Assembly: GCA_023957115.1 (NCBI GenBank)
Contig: JAMLHN010000036.1
Location: 1 to 41,527 of the forward strand
Source: Thermomicrobiales bacterium
GTDB taxonomy: Bacteria; Chloroflexota; Chloroflexia; Thermomicrobiales; UBA6265
Reading direction: 5' to 3'
DNA length: 41,527 nucleotides
The translations under genes and the position numbers were made by a program. Each line of letters begins with the position of its first letter. Positions within the stretch are counted from its first letter, which is position 1. Shown here piece after piece: positions 31,955 through 40,728 of the stretch. A model generated the notes under the pieces. That model was not told where the DNA came from and did no database searches. It saw nothing but the letters and a program-made list of their open reading frames with translations.

Positions 31955-33003
31955 TCGCTCATCTCCACGAATTGTCCGGTTGTTGCTGATCGCCGGGCGG
32001 CATCCAGGAATTCGACGGTCAGCGCGCCCAGCGCTCCAGTGGCGACTGCTGGACTTCGGCCGAGAACGGTGTCGACAAGCTGCCGGGAGGTCGCATAGAG
32101 GGGATACCGCTCCTCCGGTTCGAGCGGCGGTTCGACCAACTCACGTCCGTCGTAGAACGTGACGTCGAGCAGCCCTGTTCTGATGTCGATCTGGACATGC
32201 CCTCTGGTTCCGAAGATGGTGTGTCCCTCGACCGTTGGGGAGCCGCGGCCGACCGATCCGGTGCTGCCGACCGTTCCGGTGGCGCCGCTGGCCGTCTTGA
32301 ACGAAATCGCGTCCCATTCATCGACTTCGGTGTCCCGCGCGCCTTGAAACGCGGCAACGGTTCTTGGTTGCAGACCGGTCAGGAAGAAGAGGTGCGAGGC
32401 TGCATGGGTGACCTGCGTGTAGAGCTGGCCGCCTCCCTTGTCGGCTTTGCTGTAGGTCTCGGTGCCCGGCGCCCAGAGCGCGCCCTGGTGAATCTCACCG
32501 AAGACGTTGGTATTGCCCCGGTAAAAGTCATGGACGATGGTGCCGAACAAGGTCGAGGTCAGCACGATATCGCCCAACGCTCCATCCGCGATCAGCTTGC
32601 GCAGGAGCCGCGAATGACGGGTAAATGGAAAGGGATACCCAATGTGCAGATTCCGCCGCTGGCTTTTTGCCAATGCGACCAGCTCGCGTGCCTCGGCCGG
32701 ATCGAGCACCATCGGTTTCTCGACCATGACGTCCGAGCCGGCGAGAAGCGCGTCCTTCACGAGCCGGTAATGGGTGTGATGGGGGGTGACGACGATGACC
32801 CCGTCCGGTTCGAGCGCCAGCAGCTCATGATGGTCTGCGAAAGCCCGCTCGACCCCAAACTTCTCGGCGGTGATACGGGCGCGCTCGCCGTCGATGTCTG
32901 CGACCCCGATCACCTCCGCATCCGGATACGACATCAGGCTCGGGAGATGCGCATGGGTCGCCCACCAGCCGGTCCCGATGATGCCAATTCTTGCGTTCGC
33001 CAT
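31951..33003 (-). CDS. Gfo/Idh/MocA-family oxidoreductase, probable L-rhamnose dehydrogenase
   Basis: The 350 residues start with a Rossmann fold (IGIIGTGWWATHAHLP, VIVVTPHHTHY) and the family lysine motif VMVEKPM near residue 97, followed by the GFO_IDH_MocA C-terminal sheet with HAASHLFFLTG. It oxidises a sugar or sugar derivative with NAD(P). Because it is the first gene of an operon with rhaM and rhmD, oxidation of L-rhamnose to the rhamnono-lactone is the best guess. No lactonase or aldolase gene is seen here. The start is ATG 33003 with AAAGGAG upstream. Confidence 0.85.
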   Translation of the reverse strand: MANARIGIIGTGWWATHAHLPSLMSYPDAEVIGVADIDGERARITAEKFGVERAFADHHELLALEPDGVIVVTPHHTHYRLVKDALLAGSDVMVEKPMVLDPAEARELVALAKSQRRNLHIGYPFPFTRHSRLLRKLIADGALGDIVLTSTLFGTIVHDFYRGNTNVFGEIHQGALWAPGTETYSKADKGGGQLYTQVTHAASHLFFLTGLQPRTVAAFQGARDTEVDEWDAISFKTASGATGTVGSTGSVGRGSPTVEGHTIFGTRGHVQIDIRTGLLDVTFYDGRELVEPPLEPEERYPLYATSRQLVDTVLGRSPAVATGALGALTVEFLDAARRSATTGQFVEMSE

Positions 33004-33132
33004 CCGTTCGTCTCCTTTGACATCGCTCTTGGCGTTTCTGTGTCTGGGGAAGAGTATCCCGGTTCACCCCAGCATGAAGGCTGCCTACCCGCATACCATT
33101 TGTCGTATGAGATTCAGTGCCTGGAGGAGACC

Positions 33133-34081
33133 ATGGAGCTACTCGGAATTCACCATTTGACCGCGATCTCGGCAGAGATTCGGGAGAACAAGCGCTTCTT
33201 CACCGAGACCCTCGGCATGCGGTTGGTCAAGCGAAGCGTCAATCAGGACGATGTTTCCGCGTATCACCTTTTTTATGCGGACGCGTTGGGAAGTCCGGGA
33301 ACGGATATGACCTTTTTCGACTGGCCCGTACCGCGCGAGCGCCGCGGGGGTCATTCGATCATCCGCACCGGTCTGCGGGTCGATGCCTCGAATGGGATGG
33401 ATTACTGGACCGAACGCTTCGACCAGCTTGGGGTCGGATATGCGACGCCAACGGTTCGCGACGGGCGATTGACCCTTGACTTCGAAGACGGCGAAGGGCA
33501 GCGGCTGGCGCTCATCGACGATGGCGGTTCTGGCGAGATCATCCTTGGGATCGGAGCTCCGTTCCGGCTGACAAACAGGTTCGTGGACTCGGGCCGATCG
33601 TCATCAGCGTTCCCGGACCTCACGCCGACCGATCTGGTGTGTCCAACAGGTGTTGGGAATGCGCCCAGTGCGGACCTATCCGATGCCGGAGAACCCGCAC
33701 GAGACGATCCATGTTTACGAGATGGGGCTGGGAGGCGTTGGAGCCGAGCTCCATGTGGCGGTGCAACCAGGCTTGCCGGCCGCCGGGCAGGGAGCTGGCG
33801 GGGTACACCATGTCGCGTTCCGCTCGACGGATGCCGACTACGACGCATGGGCCGATCGACTCGTCGAGCTGCGGGTTCCCAACAGTGGCAAGGTCGATCG
33901 TTACTGGTTCAGGAGCCTTTATTTCCGGGAGCCGAATGGGGTGCTCTTCGAGATTGCGACGGATGGTCCCGGATTCGGGGTGGACGAGGAGATCGAGACG
34001 TTGGGCGAGAAGGTCGTGCTGGCGCCGTTCCTTGAACCGCGTCGCGAGGAGATCGTTTCGCGCTTGAAACCCATCGACTGA
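33133..34081 (+). pseudogene. Ring-cleavage dioxygenase-like VOC protein, frameshifted in the middle
   Basis: The N-terminal half MELLGIHHLTAISAEIRENK to DFEDGEGQRLALIDD and the C-terminal half VRTYPMPENPHETIHVYEMG to GPGFGVDEEIETLGEK together match the two-module, MhqO/MhqA-like extradiol dioxygenase family of about 315 residues. Metal-site residues are visible in HHLTAI, in VHHVAFRS and in GVLFEIATD. Between 33540 and 33660 three frame changes are needed, for example one C missing near 33543 and one extra base near 33615. The linker residues WDRSSVPADKQVRGLGPI are recovered in another frame. If the indels are errors the enzyme is intact. The substrate may be hydroquinone or catechol-like. 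Confidence 0.78.
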
Positions 34082-34107
34082 TTGGCCTGCCTGGATGGCG
34101 CCGAGCG

Positions 34108-34365
34108 CTATTCGTTGCGATGCGCGGATTCCTCGTCGTCGACCGGTGTCGTCGACACTTCGGTGACGTGCACTCGGAGCTTGCCGTCTTCGATGCCTAG
34201 GACCGATTGCACCGGCACTTCGAGGTCCTCGTGGGGAGAATCGGTTCCCACCAGCAGGTAGTGCTCGTGCGCTTCCCGCACATAGCCGATTGGATGACCG
34301 TCGAACCCGATCACTTCGATGCCGAGTGGAATCTGATTGTCATTCCGTTTCTCGAAGTCAGACAT
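34108..34365 (-). CDS. Small PRC-barrel/DUF2171-like protein
   Basis: ATG 34365 with GGGAGG upstream gives 85 residues. The core IPLGIEVIGFDGHPIGYVRE, HEHYLLVGTDSPHEDLEVPV, QSVLGIEDGKLRVHVT has the short beta-strand pattern of PRC-barrel or DUF2171 proteins, often stress-related and cytoplasmic. The last ten residues are acidic and disordered. The gene is divergent from the PhnB-like gene. No specific function can be given. Confidence 0.7.
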   Translation of the reverse strand: MSDFEKRNDNQIPLGIEVIGFDGHPIGYVREAHEHYLLVGTDSPHEDLEVPVQSVLGIEDGKLRVHVTEVSTTPVDDEESAHRNE

Positions 34366-34419
34366 GGCGCGCCTCCCGAAATCGATCGACCAGCATATTG
34401 AGACAAGTATCGAACCGTC

Positions 34420-34448
34420 CGTCGATTGTGTGTGGTTTCGGACGACCA
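34420..34448 (+). promoter_or_regulatory. Putative third ECF-sigma promoter, PhnB-like gene
   Basis: CGTCGA (34420-34425), a 17-base spacer and CGACCA (34443-34448) lie 22 bases before the ATG at 34471, with AAGGAGG in between. It keeps the GTCGA core, exact spacing and CGAC -10 of the sites at 25767 and 27738, but not the full TTGTCGAAA context. The orientation is plus, toward the VOC gene. Confidence 0.5.
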
Positions 34449-34470
34449 CTCTGTGAAGGAGGTGCAGATC

Positions 34471-34947
34471 ATGCACAAAGTAACGCCATTTCTCTGGTTC
34501 GAGAACGACGCCGAAGACGCCATGCATTTCTATGTGTCGCTCTTTCCCAACTCGAAGCTCATCGACCGATCCTCGTGGGGTGAGGGCGGCCCGGTGCCGC
34601 CGGGTGGAATGATGGTCGGGGAATTCGAGCTGGATGGACAGCGGGTGATGGCCCTCAATGGTGGTCCGCATTTCAAGCTGAACGAGGCGTTTTCGTTCTC
34701 CGTTTCCTGCAAGGATCAGGACGAGATCGACTACTACTGGAATGCGCTGACGAAGGATGGCGGAGAAGAGAGTCAGTGTGGCTGGCTCAGGGACAAATTC
34801 GGGTTGTCGTGGCAAATCGTGCCGGAGCGGCTGTCAGAGCTTCTGAATGGAGACGATGCCGAAGGCGCGCGCCGGGCGACCGATGCGTTGATGCAGATGC
34901 ACAAGATCGAGATCGCTACTTTGGAGCGTGCGTACGCCGGAGAATAG
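34471..34947 (+). CDS. PhnB-like VOC family protein
   Basis: The 158 residues match the PhnB/3-demethylubiquinone methyltransferase-like VOC family: KVTPFLWFENDAEDAMHFYV, SLFPNSKLID, FELDGQRVMALNGGPHFKLN, FSFSVSCKDQDEIDYYWNAL, CGWLRDKFGLSWQIVP. Despite old names the family has no shown methyltransferase activity; it is a glyoxalase-fold protein with a possible small-ligand site. Such genes often sit beside ECF sigma and DGPF genes. ATG 34471 has a strong AAGGAGG nearby. A strong terminator follows the stop. Confidence 0.9.
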   Translation: MHKVTPFLWFENDAEDAMHFYVSLFPNSKLIDRSSWGEGGPVPPGGMMVGEFELDGQRVMALNGGPHFKLNEAFSFSVSCKDQDEIDYYWNALTKDGGEESQCGWLRDKFGLSWQIVPERLSELLNGDDAEGARRATDALMQMHKIEIATLERAYAGE

Positions 34948-34957
34948 CGGCAAGACG

Positions 34958-34989
34958 CAAACGCCCGGGCGAGCTCGCCCGGGCGTTTG
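34958..34989. terminator. Perfect 32-bp palindromic bidirectional terminator
   Basis: Every base of 34958-34989 pairs with its mirror: arms begin CAAACGCCCGGGCGAG and the T-rich end of each arm (CGTTTG) supplies the T tract in both directions. It lies 10 bases after the PhnB-like stop and 64 bases before the AbgT stop on the other strand. Confidence 0.9.
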
Positions 34990-35052
34990 TCATTTCGTTC
35001 GATCCAGCAGCGGCGCGCTGAGTGTCAGAGCGCGTACAGACCCCGATCCTGG

Positions 35053-36762
35053 CTACGTGCCAACCGGGTAGCCGGGGCCGAGTGGGATGCCGATCGCATA
35101 CCAGGCGATGAAGAAGACGAGCCAGAGGATCAGCACCACCAGGGTATACGGAATCATCAGCGAGATGATCGTTCCGATACCGGTGTCCTTCACGTATCGT
35201 TGCGCCACCACCAGAATGAATGGGAGATAGACCATCAATGGGGTGATGACGTTCATCGGCGAGTCGCCGATGCGATAGGCGGCCAGCACGGTCTGCGGCG
35301 CCACGCCCAGCTGCATGAAGAGCGGAACGAAGATCGGCGCAAAGATTGCCCATTTCGGCATGGCGCCCGGCATGATGATGTCGAGCAGGCAGATGATCAG
35401 AATGAATCCGATCAGGAGTGGGATTTCACTGAAGCCAGCCTCGCCCAACCAATGCGCCAGCTTCCCGGCGATCACGTTCGGCATGTTGGACCAGTTGAAG
35501 AGGGCGATGAACTGGCTGATCATCAGGAGCATGAAGATCAGCCCCGAGAGTCCGGCAAATGCCTTGGTGACCCCAGTGATCACGTCGTTGCTCGATTTGA
35601 ACGTTCCCGCGCCATACCCAAAACCAATTCCCATGGCCAGGAAGAGCAGCGTAATAATGAAAATCAAGCTGTCCATGAACGGGGTATTGCCGATGATGCC
35701 GCCGTCGACCGGATCCCGCAGCGGAGCGCCGCTCGGCGCTGTCATCGCCACGACCACCAGGATCATTCCGATCAGCGCGTAGAGTGACCAGCGCAGCCCC
35801 TTCGATTCAGCGGCGGGTTCCAGTGGTGGGCGCTGCTCGAGCGCCGAGTCGTCATCCTCCGACCCATCCGCGGCGACCGCAAGCGCCGGGTCGTAGTCGC
35901 CCAGTTGCTTGGCCGTCACTTTCTCGGCGATGAGGGTCATCACAATTGCCATCAGGATGGTCGACGCAACCGAGAAATAGAAGTTCGCCGTGATCGTGAT
36001 TGATTGCGAGGGATCCACGATGGCGATGGCTTCGTTGGTCATTTCGGTCAGCATCGCGTCGAGGGGGGCGATCAGGATGTTGACGGCAAAGGCGGCGCTC
36101 ACACCAGCGTACGCCGCGGCCAGCCCCAACAAGGGGTGGCGTTTGATACTCAGGAACGCGGCCGCGGCGAGGGGTATCAGGATCAGATAGCCGGCGTCCG
36201 TGGCGACGCTGGACAATCCTCCGATCAGGATGATGACGAAGGTCAGAATGCTGCCGGGCGCGACCCCGACCAGCTTTCGGATCAATGCGTCCATCAGGCC
36301 GGCATGCTCGGCCACGCCGATGCCGATCATCGACACGAAGATCACCGCTACGACGCTGAATCCAGCGAAGTTGCTGACGAAGGAGGTGAAGATGAAGCGC
36401 AAGCCTTCCACACTGATCAGGCTACGAATCGAGACGGTCACGGTTTCGACCGAGAAGTCATCGATCCATTGCGCGTCATCGAGCTGATAGCCCTCGGTCT
36501 CGGTGACCTGGACCGGATTGAGCGCCGGGCCCATGGTTTCGCCCGGGAAATACTGCTCGACTTGTTCGGGCGGCGCGGTAATGATCTCCTCGGTGACCTG
36601 GACCCCGGCCAGGTCGAGGATGAACGAAAGCACGATCACGCCGATGATGAGGTAGAAGAACATCATCACCGGGGACGGGACTTTGTTTCCTACTCGCTCG
36701 ATCGTATCGAGCATCTTGTTGACGAACCCTCGGTCCTCCGGGGGCGCCGCTGCTTGTGCCAT
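35053..36762 (-). CDS. AbgT-family transporter
   Basis: The 569-residue membrane protein belongs to the AbgT family (E. coli AbgT imports p-aminobenzoyl-glutamate; others export sulfonamides). Conserved parts are LDTIERVGNKVPSPVMMFFY at the N-terminus, GVAEHAGLMDALIRKLVGVA, the SVATDAGYLILIPLAAAAFL hairpin region, and PLLIGFILIICLLDIIMPGA. The large hydrophilic loop around 300-330 is acidic. ATG 36762 has GAAGGAGAGAGG upstream. It is the last gene of an operon with three peptide/amide hydrolases, which suggests import of a dipeptide-like or acyl-glutamate substrate that is then cleaved. Confidence 0.93.
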   Translation of the reverse strand: MAQAAAPPEDRGFVNKMLDTIERVGNKVPSPVMMFFYLIIGVIVLSFILDLAGVQVTEEIITAPPEQVEQYFPGETMGPALNPVQVTETEGYQLDDAQWIDDFSVETVTVSIRSLISVEGLRFIFTSFVSNFAGFSVVAVIFVSMIGIGVAEHAGLMDALIRKLVGVAPGSILTFVIILIGGLSSVATDAGYLILIPLAAAAFLSIKRHPLLGLAAAYAGVSAAFAVNILIAPLDAMLTEMTNEAIAIVDPSQSITITANFYFSVASTILMAIVMTLIAEKVTAKQLGDYDPALAVAADGSEDDDSALEQRPPLEPAAESKGLRWSLYALIGMILVVVAMTAPSGAPLRDPVDGGIIGNTPFMDSLIFIITLLFLAMGIGFGYGAGTFKSSNDVITGVTKAFAGLSGLIFMLLMISQFIALFNWSNMPNVIAGKLAHWLGEAGFSEIPLLIGFILIICLLDIIMPGAMPKWAIFAPIFVPLFMQLGVAPQTVLAAYRIGDSPMNVITPLMVYLPFILVVAQRYVKDTGIGTIISLMIPYTLVVLILWLVFFIAWYAIGIPLGPGYPVGT

Positions 36763-36828
36763 AACCCTCTCTCCTTCGACCGTGACGTTTCCGATGCAAA
36801 AATCTGACGCCGTACCTGGAACCGGGAA

Positions 36829-38073
<1,245 letters not shown>

Positions 38074-38077
38074 TGGT

Positions 38078-39139
38078 TCACTCCTTCGTGCGTACGTTCG
38101 GGTCAACAGGCAGACGGGCGGATTCCGCATCGGATGAGAAGAGGTCCAGTCCCAGGTGTTGGGCCAGGAATCGGGCGACCAGCTGGCCGCGCACGCTATT
38201 GCCGGCCGCATCGAGGGGCGGAGCAAAGGTTGCCAAGCTCCCCTTGCCCGGTGAGATGGTCACGATTCCTCCGCCAACGCCACTCTTCCCCGGGAGCCCG
38301 ACATCGTAGAGCCAGGAGCCGGAGGCCTCGTACATCCCGGCGGTTGCCATTACAGCCAAGACCCGCCGGCAAACCGATGGGCAGACCACTTGCAGACCGG
38401 TTCGGGGATTGACCCCACCGTTTGCCAGCGTTGCTCCCATGACCGCAAGATCGCACGTAGTGACCGAAACTGATGATTGCCGGGTATAGAGGTCGACCGT
38501 TTCGGCCGGATCTGCATACAGCCTGCCCGTCGAGAAGAGCAGGTTCGCCAGGGATCGGTTCCGGTGATTCGACTCCGATGCGGATGCGAAAATCTCCCGA
38601 TCGATCGTCAATGATCTTCCGGAAAATCGTGACAGGCAGTCGAGTATCTGATTCCAACGATCCTCGACACTCGTTCCGGAGACCAGGCTTGTGGTTGCGA
38701 GCGCCCCCGGATTGACCATTGGGTTCGAGAGGCCGCTACCACTGTCGTCGATCGGAATGGCGGAGTTGAACGGGTAGCCGGTCGCGTCCACGCCGACGCG
38801 CTCGCGCACGTAGTCTGGACCGTGCGCTTCGATCACGTATGCGAGCACGAATGGTTTTGCGATGCTCATGATCGTGAACGGCACGCCGCCGTCGCCAACC
38901 GCGAAGACCTCTCCGCCCGTCGTCGTAACGGCAACGCCGAAGAGATCGGGGTCGGTCCGTGCCAATGCGGGGTAGTAGGTGGGTACCGTGCCAAGTCGCA
39001 CATCGCGGAAACGGAGGTATGCCGCCTCCACCTCCGCACGTACCGTTGCGGATAGCGGCAGATGACCGGTGGAGACGACCCATGGGTCGTCTCCACCGGT
39101 TGTCGACAGATCGAGCTTGTACCCACCCGGCTCTGACAT
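38078..39139 (-). CDS. glsA: Glutaminase A
   Basis: The enzyme hydrolyses glutamine to glutamate and ammonia. It has the beta-lactamase-like serine hydrolase fold: the catalytic pair in FTIMSIAKPFVLAYV (Ser-x-x-Lys near 92), NPMVNPGALATTSLV, ESNHRNRSLANLL and DLAVMGATLANGGVNP. Family members mostly read SISKVF at the active site, so SIAKPF is a mild variant with Ser and Lys kept. The 353 residues include about 30 extra at the N-terminus relative to E. coli GlsA. The gene precedes pepT by four bases, so glutamate recovery is an evident theme of the operon. Confidence 0.93.
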   Translation of the reverse strand: MSEPGGYKLDLSTTGGDDPWVVSTGHLPLSATVRAEVEAAYLRFRDVRLGTVPTYYPALARTDPDLFGVAVTTTGGEVFAVGDGGVPFTIMSIAKPFVLAYVIEAHGPDYVRERVGVDATGYPFNSAIPIDDSGSGLSNPMVNPGALATTSLVSGTSVEDRWNQILDCLSRFSGRSLTIDREIFASASESNHRNRSLANLLFSTGRLYADPAETVDLYTRQSSVSVTTCDLAVMGATLANGGVNPRTGLQVVCPSVCRRVLAVMATAGMYEASGSWLYDVGLPGKSGVGGGIVTISPGKGSLATFAPPLDAAGNSVRGQLVARFLAQHLGLDLFSSDAESARLPVDPNVRTKE

Positions 39140-39168
39140 CGAAATGCTCTGGGCGCGACGAAATCCGT

Positions 39169-40545
39169 TCAGAGTCGCGCAATCTCGTCGAGAAAGACAA
39201 TCGAGGTTTCGATACCCCGCTGGAACATTTCCAGGCTGAAATGCTCGTTCGTGCCATGGAGTCCGTCCGTATCGAGGCCGAACCCCATCATGACGACCGG
39301 CATGTCCAGCAGGTGAAGTATGTCGGCGACAATCGGAATCGACCCACCCCCGCGGACAAAGATCGGAGTGGCGCCCCAGCCGATTTCGTAGGCGCGCTTG
39401 GCCGCTTGCATCTCTGGCAGCTCGAACGATACCAATGCCGGCTCGCCCGTGGTAAGGAGCTCGACCGTGACCTTGACGGTTTCCGGGGCGTTGGACTCGA
39501 AGAAGTCCTTGAGCTGGTCATAGATTCTATGGGGATCCTGGTTCGCGACCAGACGGCTGCTGATCTTGGCTTTCGCGTTTGCGGGAATGATGGTCTTCGG
39601 CCCCGGACCACCCCAGCCGCTCGTGATGCCATTGATTTCGAGTGTTGGGCGGGCACTGACTCGCTCGCGGATCGTGACGTCAGCCTCGCCCCAGACCGCG
39701 GGTACCCCGGTCGCATCCAGGATGTCCCGTTCGGAAAGCTCCGACTTGGCGATTTCCGCTCGCTCTCGATCGGAGATGGCGACCACGTCGTCGTAGAAGC
39801 CTGGTACCGCGATTCGATTCTGATCGTCGAACATCTTCGACAAGAGCTGAACGAGCGCCAGCGCAGGATTGTGTACGGTGCCGCCGTAGAAGCCGCTGTG
39901 CAAATCGTCGTGCGGTCCTTCGACGGTGACTTCGATGTAGGTCATCCCGCGCAGGGAGTAGGTGATTGCCGGTTCGTCGATCGTCCGCATCGACGAATCG
40001 CTGATGATGCAGACGTCGGCCGCCAGCAGATCGAGATGCTCCTCGATGAACGGGCGGAGATTGGGCGAAGAGACCTCCTCCTCACCTTCCATAAGGAATT
40101 TGACGTTGACGGGCGGCTCATTGCCTGACTTCAGATACGATTCCAGTGCCTTGACGTGGGTGAGGAGCTGGCCTTTGTCGTCAGTGGCGCCTCGGGCCCA
40201 GATCTTTCCGTCAGAGATCACCGGTTCGAACGGCTCGGTGTCCCACCCATCTTCTTTCGACGCCGGCACGACATCGTAATGTCCATAGACAAGGACAGTT
40301 GGCTTGTCCGGGCCGGCGCCGAGCCATTCCCCGTAGACGACAGGATGACCGGCGGTCGGCATGACGGCAACCTGTGCGACTCCGGCCCCCCGCATGTTCT
40401 CAGCCAGCCAGTCCGCGGCGGCGGCAACATCGCCTGCCCGTTCGGGGGTTCCGGAGAGGCTGGGGATGCGGAGGAACTCCGTCAGTTGCTCGATGAACGC
40501 CTCACCCTTCTCACGCGAGTAACCACGCGCCGCATCGATAGACAT
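39169..40545 (-). CDS. M20-family dipeptidase
   Basis: The 458-residue metallopeptidase has the M20A/C motifs VLVYGHYDVVPA (His near 88, Asp as bridge), WARGATDDKGQL (Asp near 123), FLMEGEEEVSSPNL (Glu-Glu near 155), SDSSM, and the dimerisation-domain line GPHDDLHSGFYGGTVHNPAL. The C-terminal GLDTDGLHGTNEHFSLE carries the last histidine ligand. This is the dipeptidase/carnosinase-like subgroup. The start is ATG 40545 (MSIDAARGY) rather than a longer frame. It is the first gene of the operon and has several dyads upstream. Confidence 0.93.
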   Translation of the reverse strand: MSIDAARGYSREKGEAFIEQLTEFLRIPSLSGTPERAGDVAAAADWLAENMRGAGVAQVAVMPTAGHPVVYGEWLGAGPDKPTVLVYGHYDVVPASKEDGWDTEPFEPVISDGKIWARGATDDKGQLLTHVKALESYLKSGNEPPVNVKFLMEGEEEVSSPNLRPFIEEHLDLLAADVCIISDSSMRTIDEPAITYSLRGMTYIEVTVEGPHDDLHSGFYGGTVHNPALALVQLLSKMFDDQNRIAVPGFYDDVVAISDRERAEIAKSELSERDILDATGVPAVWGEADVTIRERVSARPTLEINGITSGWGGPGPKTIIPANAKAKISSRLVANQDPHRIYDQLKDFFESNAPETVKVTVELLTTGEPALVSFELPEMQAAKRAYEIGWGATPIFVRGGGSIPIVADILHLLDMPVVMMGFGLDTDGLHGTNEHFSLEMFQRGIETSIVFLDEIARL

Positions 40546-40616
40546 GACCTTAGCCCCCCTGAAAACGCCACGGACGAACGGCAAGGCCGCCGGACAGGAT
40601 TCAGAGCGGACGCCGT

Positions 40617-40673
40617 TCATCATCGATGATGACCTGATGGGTCCAATGGTACATTGGAATCTCCCAGGATTCC
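40617..40673. promoter_or_regulatory. Three dyads upstream of the dipeptidase operon
   Basis: The 183-base gap between the dipeptidase start and the SulP stop holds a perfect 16-bp palindrome TCATCATCGATGATGA (40617-40632), the spaced palindrome CCAATGgtaCATTGG (40643-40657) and a hairpin GGAATC-6-GATTCC (40656-40673). The middle one is the most operator-like. No consensus promoter is clear on the minus strand. Confidence 0.45.
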
Positions 40674-40728
40674 TGCTACAGATGATTAATCTTTCCTGAA
40701 TATCTGCTTTCGATGACCCCGGGCGACA

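Noticed and set aside
33092..33109. CATAC ... GTATG dyad before the VOC dioxygenase gene as an operator
   Set aside because: The arms are only five bases with an eight-base gap; such symmetry is expected by chance in a gap of this size.
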